From the NCBI GenBank assembly GCA_028023455.1, contig JAQFVV010012416.1:1233767-1297766 (forward strand): a stretch of DNA of 64,000 nucleotides. Direction: 5' to 3'. Positions 1 through 11,064 of this stretch are shown here, piece by piece (positions within the stretch are counted from its first letter, which is position 1; every line of letters starts with the position of its first letter). Below the pieces are notes generated by a model. That model saw nothing but the letters and a program-made list of their open reading frames with translations, searched no databases and was not told the DNA's origin. Both the position numbers and the translations under genes were made by a program. This stretch comes from Epiperipatus broadwayi. Taxonomy: Eukaryota; Onychophora; Udeonychophora; Euonychophora; Peripatidae.

Positions 1-154
1 TCACTACTAGATGAGGTTTTTCACATAAGAGATAATTACTAAAAATACTGTATGGAAAATAATTTTAGTAAGTATTTTTATGTTAATATTTTTATTGGGG
101 ATATAAGATTTTTTTATCTTTTTAATGAAGTGTTATAACTTTATTTTTCTTATT

Positions 155-332
155 GCATTACCAAATCCATATAATATTAATATTATTTATGTTTTTTACT
201 ACTTTTTTTACAATGTTTTTTTACAACACACTATTGGTGGTTTTGATCGCCCCAGCAATCTTCTTCAGAACTTCTACGTATATTTCCAAATATAAAAAGT
301 AATAAAGAACATAAATGATATTAATATTATAT
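155..332. repeat. foldback repeat with internally deleted right arm
   Basis: The outer sequences are inverted relative to each other: AATATTAATATTATTTATG near 171-191 against a matching inverted stretch near 300-330. The interior matches the left arm of the fuller palindrome at 19612-19840, including the ATCTTCTTCAGAACTTC block. On the minus strand it holds a hammerhead-like core: CTGAAGA, then a 6-bp stem GATTGC/GCGATC with a TGGG loop, then AAAAC where GAAAC is expected. The change is what CpG deamination would give. Confidence 0.6.
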
Positions 333-339
333 AGATTTT

Positions 340-1855
340 TTTTTATTTACACAGATTGATGAATTGTTACATTTTTTAATATAACAAAGAACACTGTTGA
401 TGAATAAAGGTAATCTAATTCTTCATAAAATAATGCAGAAATTTTTTTTAAAAATCATGTATATAAAAATATAGTTATTCTTGATATAAGAATAATCTGG
501 CCTCAAGGTGTAAAATAATTTATTTTTTATCAATAGTTACTCAACAGAAATGTCTAAAATAATATCAGAATTGCTAAACATTTCCAATGATTTAGTTACA
601 TCAGTGTTTTTAATATTTCCAGTAAATGAAAATTGATGTTTGAGAGAGATTTACACAGAAGACTCCTATTTCTGATTATGGTACCGAGTTTACTGCTTGT
701 TTATATTTAAAGCTGGATAAATTATAACACTGGTTATCATTTCTACAATAAGTACAACTTTAAAAACACATAAAACTGAGGTTTCCTACTTGTTATAAGG
801 ACATGTTTTTATCGGATTAGATATGGAATCTTGAGAATAATTTTTGTAGAAAAGGTAAAGCCCATTTGCATTACAAAGGTGGTCTCAAAAAAATTCTAAA
901 AAAGATGTAGTGCTAGCTTTTCATTGGCAAACATTGCCGAAGACAAAGTATAGTCAAGGACTACAATTATGCAAGCTAAAGGGGGGAAAAAATCATGAAG
1001 CAAGAAATTAAAAGATATCATTTAAAGATGCGATTTAAATAGATTTTGGTATCATTGTGTATTATATATGGATTGATTTGTGTCCACAGACAGATTTATA
1101 ATCATTTTAAAATCCAGTTTTATCTTTCCAGCTTTTTTTAAACTTATTTTCTAACGCTAGAATGGATTATTTATTTGTTGGTAATTACTAATTCTTATGA
1201 TGACAATTTTTCTGTTGAATGTAAATAATTAGATGATAACCAATTAAAAACACTTAATTATCATAATAGATTTTCCCCATTACTTGCTGTCTCTTAAAAG
1301 TACTTTGTTCTAGTATTGCACTATTGGGACTACATTACAAATTTTAAGGGCATTTATATAAAAAAGATACGTTTATGATTTGACATGTATCTGAAATTTT
1401 AATGTTTAAATCATCATATATATCTAGAATATAAAAAATATATATTCTTAAGTCTATAACATTTAGATTAAGTTAAAGAAGTAGAGATATGTAGGTTAAT
1501 ATTTCTTGTGAAATCTAGATGTCTGTAATGATAGACAGAAAAGTGTTTTATGCTACTTCTTAGTATATTTATTACTGAAAGTAAAAAAAAAAGGGTTTAT
1601 TTGTAAACCAGCAGATTTCAATCAGATATTTGTATTTTTCTTATTTAAATCCGATGAATTATCAGTAGAAAATTTTAAACGTCACTTATTGTTGTTGGCA
1701 AAGTAAGTAATAAATCTGATAACTTATATAAATATTAGAAAATTTCCATTATCACTAAATCCTATGGAAGGTAATTTAGTTTCATATCTTATCATTTCAT
1801 TTATAAGTTTAGCCTATAACTCAATCATTATTAACCTTTCCATAGTACCTTTTAT
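340..1855. other. AT-rich stretch with no recognisable feature
   Basis: Low-complexity A/T-rich DNA with homopolymer runs and many stops in all frames. No conserved protein motif, tRNA box or clear inverted repeat was seen, apart from a weak pairing of AGGTAATTTAG (about 1769) with the AACCTTTCCATAG stretch near 1835. Confidence 0.5.
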
Positions 1856-1859
1856 TTAT

Positions 1860-2870
1860 TGGTTGAATGAGTAAAACTCTAAACTTTTTTAATTGGTCAA
1901 CTCACAAACTCTTTGATAGAAATATTTTTATCTTTTAATATATATTAATTTTAGTTTCATTTTCAAAAAGTATATTAATTATTTGTAATGTTAGGAAAGT
2001 AAACAAATGTTTTTTCAAAAATATTTTTTTATTTGTATTTTATAGAAAATTCAAAAGTGGAAAAATCAAAGAAAACATTACGAGCGAATTACAAGCAATC
2101 TAAACGTCATTTATATTCCTCCCAGATTTGCCATTACGAATTTTTAAAGAATTTTTTAGGAAAAATCTTAATGTTTTTCTCAAAATAATTATATTTTCAA
2201 CATATTATTAAAAAAATACACCAAAAATACATTATAATATTTAAATAAATGCCAGAAAAATATTCTAAAATATTAAAAAATCAAATAAACAGCTTGGAGC
2301 AACCTAAACTCTTGACAAGATGTCAAAATTGTTGCTACGGCTGCTACGGCTGGTTTCTTTTTCAATTTACAATCATGTAAAGTATACAATTTTTTAATAA
2401 AACCTTACTACTTTTGTAAAATAACTATATTTTTAGCAGATTTTATGAAAATTATTTATAATATGTATGAAACATAATAAAAAAAACACTCTAAAACATA
2501 TATTTTCATTTTAGTAATGAAAAAATATTTAACGGAATCATCAGCCAAAAGAATTGAGAATAGATTGCGAATAGATTATCCAACCAATCAAAACTGGCCT
2601 TCTTCTTTTGTTCAACTTAAAACCCTCCTATTATTGATTTTTTACTTGTAAAATAATAAAGAAGAGGGCAGCATCTTATAGTCCTTGCTCTAAGCTTTCA
2701 TACGGGTATTTTTTCTTCACCGTAACTCGAAAATCGGCTGAGTTAGAGCGATCTAAAGGTGACAACCGCTATAATGCGGTTCGAGCTAGGTTAAAATATA
2801 CACATTTTTTTTGCAGAATCATAAGATGTGTATATTTATTGTGAAGTAAAACAATAAATTACACATTTTT
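1860..2870 (+). repeat. unclassified ~1 kb interspersed repeat, copy 1
   Basis: This is one of three diverged copies; the others are 29310-30060 (same strand) and 42400-42985 (opposite strand). Shared landmarks in order are TTAATTGGTCAACTCACAAA near 1890, a TAGTTTCATTTTCAAAAAG block near 1952, TTGATTTTTTACTTGTAAAA near 2634, a GGGCAGCAT block near 2665 and GGCTGAGTTAGAG near 2735. No ORF or terminal repeat is visible, so the class is unknown. It could be a LINE 3' UTR, a non-autonomous DNA element or an old duplication. Confidence 0.6.
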
Positions 2871-2911
2871 TAGCATTGATTTTTTCATTAAGATATTCCT
2901 GAAAATTTTGA

Positions 2912-3005
2912 CTTTCCAGCAATCTTCTTCAGTGTTTTTTGAAAAACAAAAACAAATAAGAAGCTGAAGAAGACTGTAAAATAGTTGAAACTGTCAGAAA
3001 CATCT
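2912..3005 (+). repeat. small foldback with hammerhead-like core
   Basis: CAGCAATCTTCTTCAG (2919-2934) is inverted relative to CTGAAGAAGACTG (2964-2976). On the plus strand CTGAAGA (2964-2970) is followed by a weak possible stem II and GAAAC (2987-2991), the order of the catalytic core of a hammerhead ribozyme. No convincing stem I is present, so this is probably a decayed relative of the 19.7 kb family. Confidence 0.4.
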
Positions 3006-3383
3006 AAATAAATAGCAGTGCAAAAAGTATATAATTTATAGTTTTATTTACAATCAGATATACCCAACCTATAAAAATGCTGTAATTTTTTTTAATTGAT
3101 TGCTTTAACAAATTTTTTTAAAGATTTAATGTAAATTAAACAACAAATTTTAATATTATATAAACAAATGTGAGAAATTTACAACTGAAAAAAAAAATGT
3201 TTGGAACAAACCTGTTTGTTTGATATACTTTAGAAATGTACTTGGCAAGGTATTAATAAAACTAAATTAAAATTAAAATTTTTAAATGTAAAATTACGGT
3301 TTGTTAATGGAGGATTACTTCCTTTTCATATAAGATGCTTTGTAATAAAAATTACAGATTATAAATATAAAGAGTGAAATTAC

Positions 3384-3495
3384 TTTTTTTTTTCATATGT
3401 CATAGCATTGACTGGGAGGCGAACCCACAACCTTCTGCAACCAACTACTTGCTTGCAAGGTAACTGTGCTAACCTCTCGGCTAACAATGCTTGAC
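3384..3495 (-). mobile_element. tRNA-derived SINE (family A) with target-site duplication
   Basis: On the minus strand this is a tRNA-like head followed by a GTCATAGC-type sequence in inverse order and a 10-base A-tail (the T run at 3384-3393). It matches the copies at 44265, 59312 and 61501. It is bracketed by 13-bp direct repeats, AGAGTGAAATTAC at 3371-3383 and AGAGTGGAATTAC at 3497-3509, which differ at one base. That is the signature of LINE-driven insertion. The tRNA fold is degraded, so it is a retroposon and not a tRNA gene. Confidence 0.85.
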
Positions 3496-3509
3496 AAGAG
3501 TGGAATTAC

Positions 3510-3790
3510 TTCCTATGCATAAAATGCTGTAATATAAATTATGGTTTAGTTAGGAATAGTTATTTATTTATAAAAATAAATTTAAATTCTTATTTTTTTT
3601 TATTTTTCAATTGTGAATTTGACAGCATAAAGGACAAATGTAATAGGGTTTTTTAATTGGTTGTGAATTTGACACATGACAGCATTACAGACAAATATTC
3701 AAATGGATTTTATATATAATGATAAACAGTCCAAAGACACTGAAAAAATAATGAATATGTTTATTATAAAAATCACTGTTGAAATACCTC
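3510..3790. other. AT-rich spacer with local duplication
   Basis: ATTACTTCCTATGCAT (3506-3521) resembles ATTACTTCCTTTTCAT (3315-3330), so the SINE at 3384 landed between two diverged tandem units. GTGAATTTGACA also occurs twice, near 3612 and 3662. Nothing coding is seen. Confidence 0.4.
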
Positions 3791-3792
3791 TA

Positions 3793-3920
3793 AACATCAC
3801 ATGATCACCATTTCTTATGCTTGCTTATAACTGTTATTAAAACAGGCAAAACTCTCCTGGCATCCATTGATTACTCTGGCTTGCACTGAGTGGCACTACT
3901 GTATGAATTATTGAGATACC
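3793..3920 (-). repeat. terminal fragment of the hammerhead-associated repeat family
   Basis: ATCACATGATCACCATTTCT and the following TGCTTGCTTATAACTG block match the inverted-repeat element at 56867-57038. The next part (GATTACTCTGGCTTGCACTG, GGCACTACTGTATG) matches 57370-57430, 24656-24782 and 18715-18790. It is therefore a rearranged piece of the same family. Confidence 0.6.
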
Positions 3921-4019
3921 TGTTTTTACTCATATATATTATGGTTTTAATGCTACTCTTCAACAGAAAAAATAATTTAGGTTTAGTCCTTAAAAATGGA
4001 AGTGTGCAATTTTTTTAAC

Positions 4020-4590
4020 AGTTCAGCAAAATTTTCAATAAACAGGTAATATTTAATAATAGCTTCTTATAATTAAATTTGTAATGAATCGATAAAATTA
4101 AAAAGTATATGTATCTTTTATAACATTAAAGTACAATTTCTCAAGGGTCACCATTTTCATCTCTACTACTGATACTGTGCCTAGATGTACTAATTAAACA
4201 ATAGGAAAATGCTAAGAGATTTTGTAACAACTATCTTCAGGCAAATTGTCTTCACCAAATTTTAAAGTTTATTCATTACTTCTCTTAGCATTGTACTTGT
4301 TTAAATATAAATTAAGTCATCACTTAAATTAATAATCTCCAGTTTTTTCGCTATGGAGTACATTATATGATGAATACAATTTAGTTTTTCAAGAAAAATT
4401 GTTTAAACCACTGTAACATCACACGACCACATCATTTCTTCTGTTAACACAGTAGCAACTTTCTCCATACCATATTTTACCACTTGGTGGATGCTAGAAG
4501 GTTAGTGCCTCAAAATTCTTAACTGGATTCAGATCTGTATATACAAACACATTAGTTTGGATCGAAATCAGATAAAATCAAAAATGTAGG
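4020..4590. other. AT-rich spacer with a decayed repeat trace
   Basis: ATCACACGACCAC near 4419 and GGATGCTAGAAGG near 4490 recall the 3793 repeat family. The rest has no recognisable feature. Confidence 0.35.
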
Positions 4591-4865
4591 GCTAAAGGTA
4601 AATTCTAAAAAGTCTAAACTATTGTCCAAATGATTTCCACAAAAGAAGAAAATAAAAATGGATAATAATGAATTATAACAAGTTAATTATAAATATATTG
4701 GGCAGATTATTAATGGAAGAAATCATAAAATCAAATTTGGATGGAATGCTTTTGGTGGAAATAACTTAATATCTAAAGAAAAGATGCCTATGCGTTTGGA
4801 AAGGAATATTTTAAATAGATAGATCTTATCAGTAATCATATATTGGATTATTTCTAAAATCGAAT
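4590..4865 (+). pseudogene. RTE-type LINE reverse transcriptase fragment, decayed
   Basis: Translation gives the region just after the RT palm of RTE-like LINEs: GLKVNSKKSK, a YIGQIINGRNHKIKFGWNAF-like segment, then NNLISKEKMPM. The same order is seen at 61690-61920 in the longer copy. Stops and frameshifts interrupt it, and both the catalytic part and the C-terminal part are missing. It is a dead fragment with no host function. Confidence 0.7.
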
Positions 4866-4894
4866 TTGTTAAATATTTTTTAGAAAAATTCAAC

Positions 4895-5020
4895 ATTTTT
4901 ATTTATACTTTTCCAAATATATTCAACTATTAGTAATATTATATAACATAATGTTTTGAGTGATATTATTTTTTTCTCTTCTGTGGTCTGACCAGTGTGT
5001 TAAAGCATGGAACTGAACTG
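4895..5020 (+). repeat. decayed SINE family B body
   Basis: TTCAACTATTAGTAATATTA and, further on, TCTTCTGTGGTCTGACCAGTG match the outer and inner parts of the palindromic SINE-B locus at 45415-46065. The tRNA-like head is not preserved. Confidence 0.45.
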
Positions 5021-5463
5021 ATGGCATTTAGTTTCATGAATATTACATTTAAATTGATAATCTCATTAACTAGAGTATTCTGACAAAAGCAATAGTCAAT
5101 AGAAATTTTATATACTTATCTATGAAGATTTTACCAACTTCTCTATTTTTCTTAAGGATAAGATTATTAAGTGGCTTACAAACAATATAAATTATCATAT
5201 TAAATTGACCTATAGAATTATATACCATTATTTGATTGGGAAAAGATAAGATTATGGGATGAGAGAAAAAAGTAAAAAGAAAAAAATTAAAACTGCTCAT
5301 ATGCCAATAATAAATAACATCAAAAGCCAATTTAGTGTGACAATCCATAAGGTTTGGAAATCATTCATTAACCATAAAAAAACAATGGAGAAATCATGAG
5401 AAACCATCATAGATATATAAAATCAATATTGACTATTATCTTTGATGGAAAATGTAATTGGTA

Positions 5464-5575
5464 AAAGCATTACCTTACATTCAGCATTCCTTAATCGAAA
5501 GGTCAACAGTTCAATTTTCTTGCTGGTATTGTCTAGTCAGACAACAATACCTGAAGAAAAGAAAATAATACCATT
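5464..5575 (+). repeat. decayed tRNA-derived SINE, family B
   Basis: AAAGCATTACCTTA, a B-box-like AGTTCAATTTT, then GGTATTGTCTAGTCAGAC and CCTGAAGAAAAG follow the same order as the better copy at 45704-45830. The A box is weak and no target duplication was found. Confidence 0.5.
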
Positions 5576-5591
5576 ATATACTTTGTGGGTA

Positions 5592-6667
5592 CACCTGTGT
5601 CTCATTTTATGAGGTTTTATTTAACGTGATTTTGAAGTTACGCGATTCATGTTTCTTTGGTAGTCGAACTCCGATAATGCGCTATTACTTTAAATAATAA
5701 ATTTCACGCACTTACGTCATATTGAAAGTAATAGCACATTATTGGAATTCGACTTTCATCTTAGTAATTTCAATATTTTCAGTGCTTTATAATAGTAAGA
5801 TTTTATGCAATAATGAAATTAAAATCATGATTTCCACATTTTATGTACACACACATTAAATTTTACAAGATTATAATGTAAATTTGTTCAAACATTGTGC
5901 GTGTTAATTTTGCATTTTAAATCACATTCTGTTTTTGCTTTTTAAAAAAGAACGTAATCAATTATTAATCATTTAGTATCCGCAAGTTTATTTTTAAAAG
6001 GTGAGTAATAGCAGTGGGCACAATTAAATTTGACAATTAAAAATTAAAATCTGATTTTTAATTGTAATTAACAATTTAAAAATTACTTAAGGCGACCTGA
6101 AATTAATGTGATGTGAAACGAAATTTGATTTTTAAACGGAATTGAAAATTAAAAAATTAAAGACAAAAATAAGAATTTATTTTTTAGTTGTTAGATTAAT
6201 TACTAATTACGTTGTCACCAGAAAACCATTAACACAACATGAGAGTGAAGTTGGCTCTAGTTGTATTTCCTCTTGTGAAGAATCTGATTTTTTACCAGTT
6301 TGCAAATGAACCTGTTTATCGGCAAATACCAATAATAATTAAAACGTGTATAAAAAAATGTAAATTACTGTAAATTATGCATAAAAATATAGTTTTGAAT
6401 AAAATTAAATATTATAGTTAAAAAAAGTTTGTCTTGTATCAATTTTTTTCAAATTTGAAATTTTTTATTAGTCATATTTTATTTCCTTATTTTTTTGTGC
6501 GCGAATTTTAAAGTAATTTTACATTGGTGCTTTGCTTTTATGCGATTTTTGAAAAATCACAGTCTGCATCCCCCCTTTTTCAAGTTAAGTTACGTCTATT
6601 TTTGTGCGATTTCTTTTGTGCGTGTTTTCTGGGGAACCTATCTATCGCGTAAAACGAGACACAGGTG
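5592..6667. mobile_element. TA-flanked non-autonomous DNA transposon, Tc1/mariner/pogo-like
   Basis: The ends are perfect 12-bp inverted repeats, CACCTGTGTCTC at 5592-5603 and its complement at 6656-6667. The similarity runs on imperfectly into TTTTACGCG-type sequence. Both ends are flanked by TA (5590-5591 and 6668-6669), the target duplication used by the Tc1/mariner/pogo superfamily. Subterminal ACGCGA/GCGAT motifs resemble pogo/Tigger termini. The 1076-bp interior is AT-rich and has no transposase ORF, so it would depend on an autonomous partner. A smaller inverted repeat lies inside at 5662-5752. Confidence 0.7.
5662..5752. repeat. short inverted repeat nested in the TA-flanked element
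   Basis: Arms GTCGAACTCCGATAATGCGC (left) and, inverted, GTCGAATTCCAATAATGTGC (right) enclose a spacer of about 33 bp. Arms are about 29 bp with a few transitions, mostly CpG to TpG/CpA. It may be a nested MITE or part of the subterminal structure. Confidence 0.6.
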
Positions 6668-6854
6668 TAATACTAATTTGTATTTTATTCCTAACAATCG
6701 CATATATTTGAAAAAGCATATATAAAGTTTGAATTTTTCTAATTAAAATCATGTAATAATAAAACTAGATAACAGAAATAGTTCAACATATAGTTACAAG
6801 TGAAATGTCATCATTATAAACTTTCAAACACATTTCATTAGTTCTTATGTATGA

Positions 6855-7240
6855 TCTAAAACTTGAATGCTTAAAAGAAAAGCATTATAAAGACTTCAGA
6901 TCACACAACAAAATATGGAAGTAGGAGTAACAAGAGAGATAGAAAATAGAATATGTGGGTGACAACAAACCATTATTATTGACATCACTGAAAAAATTAA
7001 GAGACTGAAATAGAACTGGGCTGGAAAAGTAGTTAGAAGACATAGTAATACATGGGCAGTTCAAGATTTAAATTAATCCAAAAAGACTGTAAAAGATATA
7101 CAGAGAGAACACGAGATGACTGGATGAGATATAGTTTTTTTGCAATGATGTGGAGAAGGAAAATTACAGATCGGAGAAACTGCTTTAAATTTAAAGAAAC
7201 TTTCAACCGATAGTGGATTGATAATAATTGGAAATCTTAA
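6855..7240 (+). pseudogene. RTE-type LINE C-terminal fragment
   Basis: The translation retains VGVTREIENR, TEKIKRLK and NWAGKVVRRHSNTW, the conserved tail of RTE-like LINE polymerases (a GHVARR...W-type motif), and ends near GTGGATTGATAATAATTGG as the copies at 15230 and 62375 do. In-frame stops and a frameshift show that it is dead. Only the tail is present, so the copy is 5' truncated. Confidence 0.75.
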
Positions 7241-7249
7241 AATAATCAC

Positions 7250-7935
7250 AACGATAAATGAATTGTTTACTATCTGCAAGTTAATAGTAATAGTAACAAG
7301 TCAGATGTCACATTTAAAAACTAGAAATAATGGAGTTGGGTTAGACCCATGGAACTTGGATTTAGAGTCCATTATGTTAATTCAGCACCATGCAAGTCTT
7401 GAAAAGATGATGATGTATGATAAATGTGTAGAGGGGGATATTGAATATAAATGACTAATAGTTACTCATATGATGGAATTTGATCAAAAGATATCACAGG
7501 AATTATTAATTATAAGATAAAAATTCTTCCTTTTTTCGCAAATTTGTAATATTTTTACTTTTTATTTTCGATTACAAAGGTTGGAGATTTTATCTTGTGT
7601 TTATACAGTAATAGTAAGATATAATTTTATGAAATTGCTTCTATGAATCTGTTTCAAAATATTAAAATGGAGAACACGTTGTAACCTGATTTTAATAATC
7701 ATAAATAACAACTATAAAAGTCTTACCTCACGTGTCACGTGGTAAGAACCAAATAAACGCGTTACATATTTTAAAATTCTAATTATTTGACTAGTTTAAA
7801 TTATTCTTAGTAAATTTCATCTCTGGTAAATAACGTAGTATTTTTTCTTTTACCGAAGATAGAAAAGAATTACTATTATTACTAGCTTACAACAATTGTT
7901 TAAATTCTTTATAAAAAATAATAATAATAATAACA
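7250..7935. other. AT-rich spacer, nothing recognised
   Basis: No conserved motif was found. A short CACGTGTCACGTGG palindrome-like sequence lies near 7730. Confidence 0.35.
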
Positions 7936-7939
7936 ACAA

Positions 7940-8050
7940 TTTCAGTGTTATGAGATAGAGTGGTGGGTCGTGTGAAAGTCTGTGCTCATATACTCTATAT
8001 ATTGATACAGGTATACAATAAGCCTGTATTTCAGTTATTATGAAATATTT
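7940..8050 (+). repeat. half copy of the palindromic SINE-C family
   Basis: TATGAGATAGAGTGG (A-box-like region) and GTGAAAGTCTGTGCTCA are followed by the family's tail hairpin, ACAGGTAT...AAGCCTGT at 8008-8031. This is one arm plus the tail of the element that is complete at 17652, 20181 and 62562. The B box is damaged. Confidence 0.6.
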
Positions 8051-8560
8051 TACATTCATTTCTTTACTAATTAAAAAAAAAAAATCTGCTTTTATTTTGC
8101 CCAGTAAATAAAATGTATGTGGGTAAATATATAAACATGTTTGAATATCAAGTTAATGAAAAAAAAAGTTTGAATATAAGGTTATATTTTGCAGTTTGTT
8201 TTCTTTCTATTGATATAATTCTTTTTTTCCACTCCGATTTTAAATGTAAATTATATGCTGTCAACTGGCAAAAAAAAAACAAAAAAACAACGGAATATTA
8301 AAAACTAAGACTAGTTTCAAAGACATGGGTTTTAAAATATAAAAGCACTCACCGCAATATAAATATGTGCATTTTTTTTTTTAATGATAATTAAAAATGA
8401 TATTACAGAAATAAAAATACATTGTTTCTAAAAAAATAAAGTATAGATATAAAATAAACTTTATTATTATTTTTAAAAAAAGTTATTATACTCGCGCTGA
8501 TAAAAAGACTACGCGGGTTTTTTTTTTTTTTATAATAGTTTATTTCAAACTTTGTAGAAA
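8050..8560. other. AT-rich low-complexity stretch
   Basis: Long A and T runs, for example near 8072, 8270, 8372 and 8519. No coding signal is seen. Confidence 0.4.
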
Positions 8561-8564
8561 TTTG

Positions 8565-8640
8565 AAACATTTCGACGCCGCTCTCGGCGCCGTCGATGCG
8601 CCTTACGCCTTTTACTTATGGACGGCGCGGCGCCGCAAAC
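8565..8640. other. isolated GC-rich hairpin patch
   Basis: About 70 bases of GC-rich sequence sit in strongly AT-rich surroundings. CGACGCCG (8573-8580) and CGGCGCCGTCG (8585-8595) can form a stem with a CTCT loop. A second cluster, GGACGGCGCGGCGCCGC, follows at 8620-8636. The repeated CGGCGCCG motif suggests the core of a small DNA element, but no termini were found. Confidence 0.5.
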
Positions 8641-9415
8641 TATGTTTTGAATTACAACTAAATAATATAGAAGTAAATTTAAAAATTAAAACTGGAAAAG
8701 TTAAAAAATAAATGAATAAATATAGCAATTAAAAATACACACTAAAAACAAAAAAAAAAAAGACGTAGATAAGGCGACGTTTAATTAATAGTTTTCAAAA
8801 TTATTAAGGTTTTAATTTTCTAAACTTTTTATTAAAAATATCCTCCAAAATAGAATATTTTAATCTCAGTCATTTCCTGCCATTTTCCCAAAATGATTTA
8901 AACTAATGACATTTGGAATACCGCACGTCAGTATTTGGAATCTTGACTTTCTTCCGCTGTTGCCCCATACAGCATACCATTTGGAGCAAAGTTCAGAAAG
9001 AGGAGTTTTCAACATAAGTAATTGTAAAACTCTGCAATTAGTTATGGAAAACAGCTGCTTAATTCTGCAATTCTTATATATGAAACTTATAGAAACTGTC
9101 ACTGTTGATGTAAATAGGCGAATTCGAAATATCATTCAATAATATTTTACGGCTGTTTTTGAAATTTATTTTTAAAACCATATATATGTCGCGAGGTTTA
9201 TTTTAAAATATTTTTCATTTAAAACTTCTTTAATTTTTTTTTTCAAAGATTTTTAAAATTAAATTTCTGTATTAATGAATTTTAAAAAAATGTTAAAAAT
9301 TTATCTGTAATTACGGTAATGTTGAAATTAGTTTCATCGTAGCTATTATATATTATTATTTAAAACTCACATTAGCTATTGTATATTATTTGTACAAAAA
9401 AAGGACTCTTCTCAA
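8640..9415. other. AT-rich stretch, no supported feature
   Basis: Two short overlapping ORFs on opposite strands at 8866-9142 match no family I recognise and lie in a slightly more complex patch. I do not call a gene. Confidence 0.35.
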
Positions 9416-9417
9416 TT

Positions 9418-9470
9418 TGGCGCAGTTGCAGCGCGTCCGACTTGCGATCAGGAGGTCCCGTGCAATAAAA
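9418..9470 (+). repeat. truncated tRNA-like SINE head
   Basis: TGGCGCAGTTGCAGCGCGTC resembles a tRNA D arm with an internal A box. It is followed by CCGACTTGCGATCAGGAGG, an anticodon-arm-like hairpin. The T arm with its B box is missing; the sequence runs into AATAAAACC and a T run. It is a broken SINE or tRNA pseudogene. Confidence 0.55.
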
Positions 9471-9574
9471 CCGTTTTTTTTTACATATATATAAAAAGTA
9501 CTGTTCAAGACAAATCATTATTATGGTGGAACGATTGATGAATGAATTCGTCATATACATTATAAAAGTTTGCG

Positions 9575-9905
9575 TTAATGTGGCACTAGCTCATTTGCCT
9601 GTGGCGATCTGAATTCAAATCCTGGCCGCATAAATATGTTTGTTAGTTTGTTTTCCGGTTTCAATCAGTTTTGGCAATTTTTTTTCCAGATAGCCAGCCT
9701 TAGTACATCTAATAAACCACCAGGTATTGGACAGTAAATATGAATCTATCTTACTCTAAGCCAGAGGGTAAACAAAGTTGGAAAATCCTTCAAACCCTCA
9801 CTAGTCAACAGTTAGCAAGCCTCACTATTTCCCTTCTGTGGGGAGGGGATATTGAAAAGATTTTTGCCCTGCAGTGTGTCTATTTAAAGACTTTTTACCT
9901 TATTT
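9575..9905 (+). repeat. tRNA-derived SINE, family D, copy 1
   Basis: A tRNA-like head (GGCACTAGCTCATTTG, then a B-box-like AATTCAAATCC at 9612) is followed by a body containing GATAGCCAGCC, GGTATTGGACAGTAAATATG, AAGCCAGAGGG, GCAAGCCTCACTATTTCC and CCTGCAGTGTG. The same block order occurs at 11065-11395 and 47520-47770, which defines a family with a ~250 bp conserved body. No A-tail or target duplication was recognised. Confidence 0.6.
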
Positions 9906-9909
9906 TTAT

Positions 9910-11060
9910 GTCTGATTAAAAATCTATAACTTTTTTTTTTGTTAATAAGATGGGCAGCGGGGGTATTTTCAGTTTCTTAACGTTATTTTAAACCAGTAAT
10001 ATTATATTTTAAAATATAAATAAACAAGTTTTATTTTTTTAAGGTTGGTTTTAAAACTCCGGCGATTGTTTTTGATTAAGCTAAATTAAACTGTATATCC
10101 TTTTTAGCTGTCAAAATCATAATAAACGGAAAGCTGTTTTTTAAATATTTAGGTAATTTGAGAACCGAGTATGTATGGTAGTTATATACGTATTTTTTTT
10201 TTTTAATTGGTTCAAGATTAAGAAAATGGGGGATGGGGTATGAAAAGGAAGCAAAAAAAAAAATTTGAAAGGATAATTAATTACAATTTTTATTTATTTA
10301 TTGGAAGAATCTAATAACTTTTTTTTGGATATACAGTAGATATCATAATAATGTAACTCATTATGAAATCAGGCTTGCATTTCCTTTTTAGATAAATTTG
10401 AAAAGAAATGTGCGTGCGTGAAGAGGGGGGGGGTAGGAATAATTTGATACATGATTGATGATTATAATGAGTTATACTTCTCATCCGCAGTATTTTTGGA
10501 TATAGTTAGCTTGGCACTAATTTTCATATATTTATTCTTCTTCCCGCTGTTTACTGATAACAGTATGAAAACAAATTAGGCATCAGATTCTTCAAAAATA
10601 GCAATCAAACATACATCTTTTTGAGTCCTGGATCTAAATATTTTAAATATGGGCTAAAACTCCGTACTGATATTAGCGGCTTCGCTTTTCACGCTGTATA
10701 GAATTGCAGCCAATGTTCATTTGTAAATATAAATGTGGTTATTAATACCATGTTCAATAATAATGTCAACTTTAGGTTTATAAATAAAATAAAAATAATT
10801 GAATAGCTTTATTCTTCAGGAGTTCTTTAGCAGTTTGAACGCCGGATGTGTTAGAACTGTATTCAATCTGAAGCCCTTATGCTTTAGTCTGGCACTCTGC
10901 ATAAATCACATAGGGTGAAGTTGTCAATAACAATCCCTAACTGAGATGGACAATACCCAGTCTGATGATGTGGATGTAGCGTTACTACTATCTAGTATTT
11001 ATCTTAGAATAGAAGTTTCTGAAGTAGGATAAATAAAATGAATTATTGTTTCTAATTTTA
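9910..11060. other. AT-rich spacer with possible repeat pieces
   Basis: Contains a G run (10425-10433) and a more complex segment at 10810-11010 (GAACGCCGGATGTG, GATGGACAATACCCAGTC) that may be another repeat but has no second copy here. Confidence 0.35.
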
Positions 11061-11064
11061 CTTT

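Noticed and set aside
9418-9470. tRNA gene
   Set aside because: The T arm and acceptor 3' strand are missing.
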